In this document: positions 24,167 through 36,400 of the stretch, piece by piece
Layout of the letters: every line of letters starts with the position of its first letter
How positions within the stretch are numbered: position 1 is the first letter of the stretch
The notes under the pieces: generated by a model
The model's database searches: none
Told to the model about the DNA's origin: nothing
Seen by the model: only the letters and a program-made list of their open reading frames with translations
Made by a program: the position numbers and the translations under genes
Assembly (NCBI GenBank): GCA_019914945.1
Contig: CM034101.1
Span: forward strand, 13,403,188 to 13,467,187
DNA from: Typha latifolia
Lineage: Eukaryota; Streptophyta; Magnoliopsida; Poales; Typhaceae
Direction of reading: 5' to 3'
Length of the DNA stretch: 64,000 nt

Positions 24167-25924
24167 TCAAGTTAAACAATCTGTTCTCATTGCTCTGTAT
24201 ACATTGTCTAGCATCTGATACACTTGTTTGGACCTGGCTTGTTTTCTGCCACTAGCCAAGAACTCATGAACCATTCCATTAACCTCAATCAAGCTACATC
24301 CTGGATTCTTTCTTACACCAAACTCCTCCATCACTTTCCTCATACTCCTAGCCTCATCCCACCTATTAACTGAAGAATACAAATTTGATACAAGAACGAA
24401 GGCGCCGCTGTCTCTAGGCCTCAGCTTCATAACTTCAGTACATAAGTCTTCTTCGCCATAGGCTATCTGTCCTTGTTCATGAATCCTTAGCCCACTAAAT
24501 AGTGCTCCCAATACAAATACATCTGGTTCCATTGGCATCGACCCAATAAGCTCTCGGGCTTCGTCTAATAAATTTGCTCTGCTAAGAAGATCAACCATGC
24601 AAGTATAATGCTCAATCTTTGGAGTAATCCCATAAACTTGATGCATGCTACTGAAGATTTCACGCCCATTTTCCACTAACCCTGCATGAGAGCAACAGCG
24701 TAAAATAGCTACAAATGTTAAGTCGTCAGGTAGGATTTGTGATCTTTGCATCTCTTCAAATGCTTCTATTGCCTCTTGAGGATGTCCATGAATTGCCAAA
24801 GCATATATCATTGAATTCCAAGAGCACACAGCTCTCTTCTCTAGTCCCTCAAACACTAGCTGCGCCCCCAGTAGCATCCCACACTTAGAGTACATGTCTA
24901 TCAGTGATGAACCAAGCAAGTCATCCACTTTGAATCCTTGCCTAGTAATGTAGCTATGAATCCACATTGCTTGCTCAAGCGCTCCGAGATGAGCACATGA
25001 TGACAGCAAGCTGACCAAAATAGATTGGTCAGGCCTCATCCCCTGGGCCAACATGCCTTTGAACAGTTCAAGAGCTTCTCTGAACCTGCTACTCTGCGTG
25101 AACCCAGAAATGATAGCACTCCATGTAGCAATGTTCTTTTGTGGCATACGATCAAAGTACTCCCTTGCCTTCTCGACATTTCCTGATTTTGCATGAGCCC
25201 CAATCATCGTGTTCCATGACACAATATCTCTCTCAGGCATTTTCTCAAACAACTTTGCAGCACTAATCAAGTCTCCAAACTTCACATAGCCTCCAATTAA
25301 TGCATTATAAGAGCCAACATTCTTATGTGTCATTTCTTCGAACAATTCACGAGCTAATTCTAACGACCCACATTTCACATAAGCCCCAAGCATCGTATTC
25401 CATAGAACAACATCTCTCTCAGGCGTTTCATCAAACGAGCGACGTGCATCGACAATCTCGTCGACTTCAGAGTACAATCTTATCAGACCACTTTGGACAT
25501 AGGGGTCTGAAGAAAAACCCAAGTGCGTAATCATCGCATGGAAGGCTTTACCGGTCGTTACGAACGACAAGAGCGAGCAAGATTTGAGAAGAAAGGTAAA
25601 CGTGAAATTATCAGGGGTGACATTGTTCCGATTCATCCGAAGGTAGAGAAGTAAAGCTTGATCTGGGAGCCGAGCGTCAGCCAGGGATTGTATCGAATAG
25701 TTGTAGGACAGTACATTGGGGAGCGGTGAATGGTCAAACAGAAGAGCAGCGAAGTGGGGATCTACATGCGAAGAGTTGGCGGAGAAGGAGAGGAGTGCGG
25801 CGAGAGAGGAAGAGTGGTTGGAAGAGTTGGAAAGAATGATTTGGGCGAGAAGTTGTTTGAGATGCGATGTGGAGTTGCAAACTTTAGAGAGTTGGTGGAT
25901 TTTTGCAACATTGGAAGATAGCAT
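24167..25924 (-). CDS. Pentatricopeptide repeat protein, PLS/E class
   Basis: Intronless, 585 residues. PPR proteins bind organellar RNA one base per repeat; E-class members usually take part in C-to-U editing with separate DYW partners. From about residue 70 the chain is built of consecutive PPR units: NVLSYNYSIQSLA, DVVLWNTMLGAYVKCGS, NVGSYNALIGGYVKFGD, DIVSWNTMIGAHAKSGN, NIATWSAIISGFTQ, later CSWNSMIYALAIHG. The alternation of unit lengths is of the PLS type. The C terminus has E/E+ features (LGALFSGLRIH, YSSVNRWDEARSMRKVMEE, GCSLIEVNGMVHEF) and then stops without a DYW deaminase domain. The N terminus MLSSNVAKIHQLSKVC is a plausible but not striking transit peptide. No intron or break. 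Target transcript unknown. Confidence 0.93.
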   Translation of the reverse strand: MLSSNVAKIHQLSKVCNSTSHLKQLLAQIILSNSSNHSSSLAALLSFSANSSHVDPHFAALLFDHSPLPNVLSYNYSIQSLADARLPDQALLLYLRMNRNNVTPDNFTFTFLLKSCSLLSFVTTGKAFHAMITHLGFSSDPYVQSGLIRLYSEVDEIVDARRSFDETPERDVVLWNTMLGAYVKCGSLELARELFEEMTHKNVGSYNALIGGYVKFGDLISAAKLFEKMPERDIVSWNTMIGAHAKSGNVEKAREYFDRMPQKNIATWSAIISGFTQSSRFREALELFKGMLAQGMRPDQSILVSLLSSCAHLGALEQAMWIHSYITRQGFKVDDLLGSSLIDMYSKCGMLLGAQLVFEGLEKRAVCSWNSMIYALAIHGHPQEAIEAFEEMQRSQILPDDLTFVAILRCCSHAGLVENGREIFSSMHQVYGITPKIEHYTCMVDLLSRANLLDEARELIGSMPMEPDVFVLGALFSGLRIHEQGQIAYGEEDLCTEVMKLRPRDSGAFVLVSNLYSSVNRWDEARSMRKVMEEFGVRKNPGCSLIEVNGMVHEFLASGRKQARSKQVYQMLDNVYRAMRTDCLT

Positions 25925-25999
25925 GAAGCCTTATTCTCTTCCTTTTCTTTTCCAATCTTTTGCTTTTTATTTCGATTGCTAATTGGAGTTGGAGATGGT

Positions 26000-26391
26000 G
26001 AGTGGATGATAAGGATAAGATTTAAACATTGACTCAGTGACCGGACTCTATCAGCTCATTACAAAGGTTATTTAACTCCTCTAATTAAATTAATATTTAG
26101 TATTTTTTTATTAGCTTACAAGTTCATGACTTATGAAAAAATATATATATATTAAAGATCAAGTCAAACGTTGGTTCACACTATATCACTATATGTAGAA
26201 AAAAAAGGATATTTTTATTGTATATATCTTCTTCTTTTTTATAAAAATCTCTTATTTACTTGTTCTCTTTATAGTTGATATTTATATGTATATTGCTTAA
26301 CAATATATATATATAATCTAATAGACAAAACAAAGATATCCTTAATATAAAATTTACTTAAAAATTATAATACAAATTCTATTATCATTTG

Positions 26392-26440
<49 letters not shown>

Positions 26441-26980
26441 ACATTTGAATTACTATTGTAGAGGAGCTGTCATTAGAATATTTCCAAAACAAGGGGAGTC
26501 ATGGCAGGAAAGGATGTCCCCATTCATTGATTGATAATGCTAATTAGTAGTTGCTAACATATATCATCAGATATTCATATCACATTCTCTGCCAGCTTGT
26601 TAGACATAAGAACATGATTGGGTCTAGTCATTAGCGTTCATTTTAGGTTTTTCTTTTTGGCATGTATACCCATCAAAATTTTCTTATTTTCTTATATGCT
26701 TCTTTAAAGTATATATATATATATATATTCTCTATTGTGCCTCTATTAGATTTGAACAAACATTAATAGACACAAAAGAATCTAGTCAGTTCCCAAAACA
26801 AGCCACTCTCATCCGAACAAAAACATCATCAAATGAAGAAACTTCTTATGCCTGAGACTCCATTTAGAATTAGATACAAATGTAGAGTTTCAGTTAGATT
26901 ACTGCTGAATAGTAATGATTAGAAAATTTAATGATTACATAGGTTATAAGTTATAACCCCCCGGTTCTGGCACTGAACTG
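26000..26980. other. AT-rich intergenic stretch
   Basis: Between the PPR gene and the defensin-like gene. Contains an A run followed by (AT)n at 26399-26437 and a shorter (AT)n at 26710-26727. No gene recognised. Confidence 0.6.
26399..26437. repeat. (AT)n microsatellite with flanking A run
   Basis: About fifteen AT dinucleotides preceded by a run of A. Confidence 0.9.
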
Positions 26981-26987
26981 CAATGCC

Positions 26988-26995
26988 TATATAAG
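26988..26995 (+). promoter_or_regulatory. TATA box of the defensin-like gene
   Basis: TATATAAG 39 bases before the ATG at 27027, which implies a very short 5' untranslated region of roughly ten bases. Confidence 0.6.
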
Positions 26996-27026
26996 ACTCT
27001 GTCCTCTGTTGAAGATTCTCAGGAAG

Positions 27027-27594
27027 ATGGCGATGTTTACTCTCTCAAGGTCCCTGCTTTTGGCTTCCTTTCTGGCCCTCATCATCTCTGCCGGTATTTT
27101 CTCTCTACACATATATAAATTTGTACATAAGGTGTAAACTTACAGTGCCTTTCTGAATTCTCATTCATTTCAGTACTACATAATATGTAACTGTTAGTTT
27201 CTCATCTACAGCTAATGATGAACCTTTTAAAACTGTGATCTTTTTGTTCTTTGTATTATCTCTTTTTGAAGATTTGCAATATCTAGAATGTAAAAGTAAG
27301 AAAGATTGCAATAAGATGACCTACCTGCAAGGAGATAAAATATATAATTTTCTATGCACAAAATTTTTTAGATAGTTGGAATATTTGTGATGCTAACAAA
27401 GCTAGACGTTGTTTGTGCATGCAGCTGCATACAAGCCGGCCAAATATGATCGCATCTGCCACGTTTTCAAGAGCTGGGCGGAAGAAATCTGCCGTTCTGT
27501 ATGCATCTGGGAGGGCTACAGTTCGTTCTACTTATCTCGCCATGACCCGGACCCAATATTGTGCTGCTGCTGTCGAAAGGACATTACTTGTTAA
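27027..27594 (+). CDS. Secreted eight-cysteine defensin-like peptide
   Basis: Two exons, 27027-27093 and 27425-27594; 237 nt, 78 residues. Exon 1 encodes a clean signal peptide (SRSLLLASFLALIISA). A single phase-1 intron separates it from the mature part, the classic layout of plant defensin-like (DEFL) genes. The mature peptide has exactly eight cysteines: C-x9-C-x3-C-x18-CCCC-x5-C. It therefore contains C-x3-C and C-x-C elements that could form a cysteine-stabilised alpha-beta core, but the run of four consecutive cysteines is unusual. It is not a standard antimicrobial defensin: the usual Gly-x-Cys element is missing and the mature part carries many Asp/Glu. Role could be reproductive signalling or defence; this is inference. 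Three-base phase and splice sites (G|GTATTT, GCAG|CT) are sound. Confidence 0.72.
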
Positions 27595-27844
27595 GATTGC
27601 ACCCCATCTCCCTCATTTTGACCATCTTGACGAGGGCGAGGAGATTTGTAAGAGGAAGTAATTGCTGATCATAGTATTTGAATAAAATCTCTCTTTCTCT
27701 CTGTGTACACTGGGGATGTAAAACTAGTAGCGTAACAATATATTTTGATCCAAATGGAGTACTGTTTGCTAAAATGCTATCAAATCCGAATTATACTTGC
27801 GAGATAATTGGTAAAGACCCTCATCTTGCGTCAGCGCCAAGCGT

Positions 27845-27905
27845 GCAGTCGACAAAACATCATCTCTCTCAGGCATTTTGTCGAACGATTGAGTAAACCG
27901 TTGTT
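27845..27905 (-). pseudogene. PPR-motif fragment
   Basis: On the minus strand the sequence reads SFDKMPERDDVL, the hallmark end of a PPR unit, sharing an exact GCCTGAGAGAGATG with the intact PPR gene 2 kb away (around 25420). The surrounding frame does not continue as PPR repeats in either direction. It is best read as a short leftover of a duplicated PPR gene lying just past the defensin-like gene. Confidence 0.45.
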
Positions 27906-28499
27906 GCATGAGCAACACGCTACCTACCTTCTTGCCGCTGCCGCGAGAAATACATATGAGAACATAATTAAACATAGAAATTAATGGAATCTGAGAAGTG
28001 AGCACTATCCCTTTGGCTCCTACCATACGAGTATTTACCAATCTAATTACTGCAATTTTCTTTTCATGACTTGCAAACACCGTAGCGTTTGTTTTATTAA
28101 CTGTCATTAACCGTATAAACGAGTTAATACTTTTAAATAAATTAACTAAAATTAAAGTAAAATGTAATTTTTAAAAATAAAATAATATTCTTTATTTTGT
28201 TAGTTGCTTTAATATTAACTCAAGAGTATTTTTGAGGTATTAAAAATAAAATACAGGAGTTGAATAATAAATATCGCGTTAGGAGCAAAAGATAAAATTC
28301 CCAAATTGTTTAAATTTATTTTTTGGTCAATTTGATCTAATTCCAACTTGAACCCAAATATAATTTCCGGCTTAGGCGCTTAGCTATGTAAGACTCGACC
28401 CGATCCGAATCAATGACTCCACGAGTTAGAAATCAAGAAATATACGTAGACCGATAGATCCAGCCCCGCTGGAACCGGTTAACCAAAGTCCCGACCGAA

Positions 28500-30452
28500 G
28501 CGCTCTAGGTTTCTTCCCCAGCTCAGCTTGGGCATCTCGCGCAAGCAACAGCCGCGCTGCTCCCGAACTCCCATCGATCTCGGGAGCTTCGAGGGATTTA
28601 TTTTCGTGTTAAACGAATTCGAATCGGTAAGGAGAATTCGATCTCAAGTGATTCTCCTTACGTAATCTGGTGGATTGTAGAAATTCTTCTATGCCGGGTT
28701 CTCGAGTATGATATGCGGTGAGAAATTATTATGCGAATTTCCGGAAGTTTTGATTCGAAGACGCCTAAGACGTTTCATTTGAGATGTTAAGCGTGAGCGA
28801 TGGGCAATTTGAGGGATTTTTTTGTTTTTGTTTTTGAACGCTGGGCCGTGGAATTTTGCTTTTGCTTAGTTTGTGATTGGGATGGGGGCATGTAGATCTG
28901 CAGTAGGGATATAAGTAAGAGTGGCTTTGGCCGCTTAGATCATGGAGAATATAGGTCTTGTGCGAGAGGAGTAATAGTACGGTTTTTCCTGTTAAGATGG
29001 AAAGAAAAGTTATTTAGGGATAAGTAGCACTTAGCATAGTGTGACTGCTTTTTTTATTACCAGGCATTCATTGACGTAATAATTTTGTGATGTCGTCGTT
29101 TAGGTGTATGCCTTTGCTATTCTCAGATCACTTTAGTTGATTTTTCTTAGGTGATATGAGCCAGTTCTGGACAGAAACAATCACCCTCAATGCCCAGAAC
29201 CTCAGCCCTGTCTTTTCAGGCAGGTCATGTGGATTCTGTTCCTCAATTTTGATTTGTTTTCAGTCGAGATTTCCATGAATGTAGGAGTATCATGCCATTT
29301 TATGCTATAATTCCTGAAGTCCATCTCGGCTGTCTACCTCATATGGAACCATCAACTTGGATTACTTCACTTTTTCATATGAATGCACTATGTGATCCCT
29401 ATCTGATGTCCATGTCTCACTATATAATGTTTATTCTTACATCTTATTTTTTAGATTCGTTACAATAATTCTTGCAATATACAGAGGGTTACATCTTCTT
29501 TTGGCTATTCATTTGTATGGGTCTTATCGGTCAGTGGCCAGTATTACTTGTACTATAACATGTCTAGTTTTGACTGGCATGAAACACTACATGACATAGT
29601 CAAAAGAGGGAGGGAGAGAGGCAACACCCCTATGTTCACAGTTCATAGGTTGTAGTTACCTACATTAAGACATTGAAGGTGAATATATCGCAAGATTATT
29701 AGTGACAACCAAAACATATATAAAGACATTGTGTCAAGCATTCTAAAGCAATTCGAATACATTTTAGGATAAGTTTCTAAACTAGAACTACCAAAAAGAA
29801 AGCTTGTCAAAGTATCAACATTGGTAATATGACATCGAACTGCTTAAGTAGCTGGTCAGATATCTTTCATACTTATACTTGCTTATATCTATGACCTAAA
29901 GTGTGTGCAAAAAAATGTCTTGGTCATAAGCATATTTTTTTTGGCTTGACTATGCCAAGGTCCGACTTACTCATGCTGGGTGGTCAAGGGACTATTTTCG
30001 CATATATGGTCGCCAATGTGGGTGCATGCGTGATTTCCAAAACATTGATAAAAGGTGAAAATGCATGCTACCCTTGACTTCGTTCATATATGATACATTG
30101 CTGAAATTTCCTTATTTTTAATTTTTTAAAACTTTTCGAGGATCAATGTTAGTTTAGAGGAAGAACCCTACAAAAGGATGTAAAAATCTTCTGATGGTTC
30201 AAATATGATCAGAAAATAGAGGATTCTTGATTCTGTGTTAACTAATACTTGAAATATGATCTTAAAATACAAGCTCCACAATATAGGACAAGTTTCAGTT
30301 GATTTCTTTAATTACTTAGAGAATTTATGTAAATTTCATCAACTTAAAAGTTTTCCTTTTTAAATATTAAAGCTATTGTACTTAGTACAACCTGGACTTA
30401 ATTTTTATGGTGCTAGTATCTCTATCTTCTCTGCAGAAATCACTGGATTTTG
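28500..30452 (+). other. 5' leader and leader intron of the WDR91-like gene
   Basis: A GC-richer segment at 28500-28626 is a likely first noncoding exon; it ends at the donor CG|GTAAGG (intron starts 28627). The acceptor CTGCAG at 30436 opens the exon carrying the start codon at 30453. The leader intron would be 1.8 kb. No gene was found inside it. Confidence 0.55.
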
Positions 30453-33400
30453 ATGGAGAACATACAGTGTGCTGAAGAACTTGTGAGGGAATTTCTTATC
30501 TTTAGAGGGTTTACGAGTACGCTGCAAGCTTTTGAATCTGAGTTGTCTACAGATATTGGCAGAAACTTTCAAGTAGATAAAATTCTAGATTTGATTTTCT
30601 CAGTGTATGTACCAAAATATCAAGCAGATAAACTGATTAGCTTGCTAAATTTCTTCAAGCATTGTTTCTCTTCATCTTCAGAGACGATACTTCTTTCTAC
30701 AGTATCAAAATTGGAACTTTCTATATTACGATACTATATTATTCATGCTATTAAATCTGGAAGACAAGACAAAGTAGTGGAATTCTTTGGTACAAATGGC
30801 AGTTATTTGTTGCAAAAACGTGAAGATTGGATACAATGGTTTGGTGTGTCATCATATATCCCTAATTTGGTTTTTGTCATCTTTCCTGCTGTCTATCTTA
30901 TCTTACATTGTATGCTATGCAGTTATTCCTTATCTTAAGAACCCAAGCCTGGATCCTCAATTCCGCGTGTACTTCTCGAAGGAATGGTTTGATGCCTTGC
31001 TTCTTTCATTCAGGAACTTCTTAAGCGAGATGTTCAATGGTACTCATATCCTCCATTATATGTGGCATATTATTTTATCCTCTTCCACCCCCAGTATGTG
31101 GTGTGGCTTTCCTTTGCCATTACTTGATACCATTCTCTGTCTGGTTAGATATTAGTAGTTAACCTGAAATACATTCTGCGTAGTATAAGGTAATCAAAGA
31201 ATGTTGTCCATTCTCGATTTGTCCAACTTCAAGAGTATCTTTTGATTTCTTTATATTTGAAAAAGAAATTATGTCTTAAAGTTATGTGCTGCCTAAACGT
31301 TGTTGTTTTCCTTAATTGTTTCACGAATCCCGGCTCTATTGAAGATAAGCACTGAAAAGATTACTGTCAAACATCTGAAAAATGACATAAAGCAGCTGAA
31401 TCATAAGCTGTCAGAACTCCAAGCATCGCTAGAGACAAGAGAAGCTGAAATATTCCGCTTGAGAAGGTAAACATCTCTTGCAAGATTCTATTTGCACCTT
31501 ACATGTGGTTTTGCACACAAGTTCTTTATGAATATTTTCCTTTGCAACTATTCTTCAGTGACAGCAGTGCTCCTTAGTCCTTACCTGCTTAGAATCCACA
31601 TTATGCCTGTTCGTGAGTGGTACATGTTTGTAATTTTGTATTATTTAAGTTGCAATCTGTAGGCATTTCAGATTGTTCAGGCATCACATATAGTAATGCA
31701 GTTAAACTCAACACTTTATTTTGATCATTTTTCTATTCATTGGAGTTTTAATGAAAATCTTACTCTTGCCGAAATGTGCAAAATGCTTTTTTCTTAGTCT
31801 AATGCAAGGGCCACATATGTATGTTGTTGTTTGCCATTCAGTTTATCTACTTCTGCACTGGAACTGCCCACAGTCCAAGAGAAAAGCTCTACAAGTGATT
31901 TGTCAGGTGAGATTGCTTTGAAGGATAATGGCAGTGATCTTGGAAAGAGGGACTCGGTTGAGTCTGGCGCCACTACTTCCCCTCATCTGGAAGAAAGAAA
32001 ATTAGGAGCTCATGGGGACTCTTCTTCTTCAGATAATGTCTCCCAGGGGTCCACCTCATTCAAGTTCAAACCTAATTTAAGTTCAGCGGAATCTCCTCTT
32101 AGTGGTGCCACTGCTCAAAAAACTTTCCAGATTTTCCAACCAGGTTCAGCCTTATTCCTTCAACTTTCCTAGTATGAGTTTGTATTTGGAGTCTTGTCAT
32201 CTTCCTTGTTTTTCTTCAATATCATAGTTTCATCAATTCTTCTTTGCTATCGTGATATAAACAATTTGCTGAGGTATGCTATGCCACTTAAGTTGTTATG
32301 AAACATATTTAGAAATATCATGTTTCTGACCTCTATGTTTTTGTAGGAATAGTAAGAAACTCATTTTGTTTTAGATCTATCAATCTATCATCTATGTACT
32401 ATGCAAACTTTGAGGTACTAATCCAAGACATGGAATATCAGATGAGAGCATAAAAGAATTCCAGAGAACACTATGAAAGACTAAATATAAGTAGTTGGTG
32501 GAACAAAAATATTTGAAAAGGGTATTGGTCAATGCTTTGTTATCATGCATATATTAGTTTCTTGATGTACCTATGGTTGCCCAATTGCCGAAGTTCTAAC
32601 CTGTGGTTACTTTCGTGGTTCCTAGTTGATTAGAGAATTCTTACATCTGTAGTGCCTAGGAAGTCAGATGTCAGGCTGTTTTGCCTGCATAATGCCTTGG
32701 CTGACTGTGGTCCTATTATCAGCGACTTTTTGACAGCAATAACCATAGTTTTGGAAGGCGTTTTTGGCGGTTGCCTTGGCGGGGCAGCGCACAGGCTGCC
32801 CCACAAAGGCAATTTGGCCGACACAAGGCGACTCATGAGAGTGGAGAGGCCGTGCTCCTCTTTCTCCTCTTCTTTTTCTCTCTTCTACTTATTTTCTTTT
32901 GCTCCCTCTTCTTTCTCCCTCTGCATTGAGAATCCACAACTTTTTTTGTTTTGACTCCCTCGTGTAGTAGTGAGGATGCATGTCATCTTTTCACTAGCTG
33001 TCATACTAGTGAGTGGTGTATATATATATATATATATATATATAGTTAATTAACTTAATTTGTCATTTTTGTAATTATGGTTGTAAATTATGGTTGTAAA
33101 TTATGAATTTTTAATATGCTATATTAGTATATATTATATGTCATATATAATTTCTTTTTATTTTTTATATATTAAAAATGCTAGATCGTCTTAATGGCCG
33201 ACTTGGCTCTTGCCTTCCATCTTTTGCCTTCTGTAGGTGCTATATGGTGGGGTGATCACCAGCAATCTGTGACTGCCTTTTAAAATATTGTTAATAATTG
33301 TCTATTGAATTATGAGGCATGCGTATAAACTTTAGTTTTTGCCAATTTTTGGGATTCTTACAATAAGATGGGCACACTTTTGTAACATTTGAACCGTTTT

Positions 33401-36400
33401 AGTCGAACAGATTTCTGTCTAAGTTTGGAACATGTAAAAACTTAGACCTTCTGATATGAAATAACCAATTTCTGTTGGAACTAGAATTTTCTTCAGTTAT
33501 CATACTATTATTAGCTGAGTAACTTTGTATACTATCTCTGTTCTATCTATTTTTGTGGTCCTTTTGTTTTTGTCCAGTGCCTATTTGCTGTGATTGCATC
33601 TCTTAATATCTTGATGCAAGTTTTACTTAACAGTCGAAATCACATTCTTGTATATTTATGAACAATGGATACCAAGAATATTCCATGTATCTTGTGAGTC
33701 TTTGTTCCTTTATCATTTAAGTATCAATAAACCTTCTCTCTGTTAGTGCTTACATTTTTTTTTTATCAAATGGAACTTTTGGAAGTTGATACTTCTCATT
33801 CAATTTGAGATACTTTAATTTATTTCAATATAATGTGATGTTGCAGAAAGCAAACATGATTTAATGAGAGAAGAAGAGTTCCCTGAAGTGAAAGTGGATT
33901 TTCAAGTGAGCTACTGTACTTAAGAACTCTTTTACTATACTTCTAGTTTCATTTTATTTATTAAAGAAATTTATATTGGAAGTCTCATGCTTTCAGGAAA
34001 CATTCTTAGGGCATACTAGTCCAATTAGTCGGTGCCGATTTTCTGCATCTGGAACCAACATTGCCAGCGCTTCGACTGATGGCACTGTCAGGTGAATATG
34101 CTATTGTGTATAAACATTTTGTACTTGTAAGAAAGATTTCATATTGCCATGAGCTTAAGTTATTGACTTATAATTTTGGCTATTCTGGACTCCTGTCGAA
34201 GGATATGGACGTATGATTCATCAACACCATCATCAAGAAATGCTACTATATACTGTGGAGCTGAAATAATGGCCCTTGATTGGGAATGCAGATCTGATCG
34301 TTTGGTATGGCACAATAAATTCATATTCAAAGTTTTATGTTCATTTTGGGAAAAAAAAACTATGACAATTTATATTTTGGGTTCATTCCTTTTGACAATA
34401 GCTGCTCATAGGCACAGCTGATGGGGGTATTAAAGCTTGGAATGCTGATGCTAAGAGAGTTGTCTGTGATCTCAGTACAACAAAAGAGTTTCCGAGGTTC
34501 TTTCAAATATCTTTCTTCAGGCTGTGAATTATTTAAATTATGAACTAATGAATATTAATCACTTGTAAATTTGTGCAGTATCCTGGACCTGAAGTGTAGC
34601 CCTGTAGAACCAATTTTTGTCTCCGCAGCCGCATCAAGACGGTAAACTGAGAACTTTGTCCAAAGTTACTTCATCTTAATTAATATTGATTTCACAAGGA
34701 ACTGAAACTTTGAAGGTTTAAAATGCTTCAAAATAAATTTGAAGACTACCCATTATATGGAATTATTGACAAGTGATAAATGTTGGCACCTGGCATGAAA
34801 TCATGGCAGGTTATTTTGCAGAAAGAAAAGTTTGCCAAATGATGCTATTAAAGATATTTGTGACAGATCTCTGAATAGTGATAGGATGGTTGGAAATCCA
34901 TTTGTGGATTTCTTGCAGCAAAAGGGTTCATCAAGCAATCGTTTTAAGTTCTGTAGACTGTAGTGCCCTGTGCATGCAGGGAAGCACACCTAGTGTCACT
35001 GAGGTGGTATCAAATTGAGAACTTCCAGTCTTTGAGGAATGTAATGATGACGGAGGCATATGCCATTTGGTTCCCGTTGCTTTGCTTTTCCTTTGGATCG
35101 TGCTGGATTTTATTTTGTACCTTTTATTTCCTCAACTCTCACTGCTTGGTCATCGGCTTTGTGTCACTCTTTCCCTGTCTTCTCCCCTGGAATTGCAATA
35201 ATGTGGACAACTGCAATGTCTGTTGTCCTTCCCTCTAACCTCCCTGGACATTTTGTTCCTTTTGGTACTCTCTCCCTCCTTGGTAGTATTCTCTCATCCT
35301 ATGTTGGCATGAGATGCTGTGCTCTCTGTCACTACCTGTGCCGCCTGACTAATGGCAAGACTGCTCCATGCCCTTGTGCCATGAGGCTGAAACCTTGGAA
35401 CCTGCAATTAATTGTTTGCATTTGTTATAATGGCATTAATTGAGGTTACTCAAAAAAGAACTATCGGTAATGTTATCTTGACATCATTTTGATTGATGAA
35501 CCTAAGATCTGACTAAAAATCTAAGCTAGATTAATGGAGGAATGGTTTTGTAATAAGTTGGTGCAGAACAGTATAATGATATCTTATTAAATTGAAGTAT
35601 CAAAATGGAGAAGCCGACACCATCAAGAAAAACATCAACAGATGGATTTAGTGTAGGATGGTTAAAATGGAGAAGTGACTAGTTTGTTGTGCAATAGTTT
35701 TGGGAAACAAAATGTTGGTCAATTAGGAAACAACATAAGCAAAAGTTGATACTTCAGGAGGTTTGTATCCAACAGAAACTAAGGGCAATATCCATAGATG
35801 ATAAACTTTCTGAGGATCGATTGAGATGGTTCATACTTATCTAACAAAGACTATATGTGCAGTCGTATGGTGAAGTGATTTAAATGTGCCTTAAGACAGA
35901 AGGGAAGACGAAAACTGGCATGTAGAAAGTAGTAAGAAATGACAACATTTAATTTGGCAAGTAAAGGGAGGAAATGATCCATAAATGATAAAACATGCCC
36001 CAATAGTTGGGACTAAAAAGGCTTATTCTTTGTAATCTGTAGGAGCTACATGCTAAGTATGTTGAGACTTTTTAAAAGGAGCTTGTCCTTATAATGCTCA
36101 TTCCTGCTTTGCTTGAGTTTTGTCATGTCGATACTAATAATGTTGAGCTATTTCCTTTTGATTTCTTGAACTGTGATATATCAAATTTTTAATTGATAAA
36201 TGACATTGCTTATAATTTTCTGGTATTAGTCCCATTTACTGTACTGATCTCTTGTACTATTTTCATGAAATTCTTTTAGGCATGGCTCAAGTAACCTTGA
36301 CAAAGTGGGTTTTGCTTCTTTAACAGCCTGGAGTATGAAGACATGGAAGGCCACGGTATGTTGTTTGTAAAATATTCCTTCTAATTTAGACTAGGATTCA

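Noticed and set aside
34963..35443. Two overlapping Phe/Ser/Cys-rich frames in a WDR91-like intron
   Set aside because: Located inside a well-supported intron and driven by CT-rich composition.
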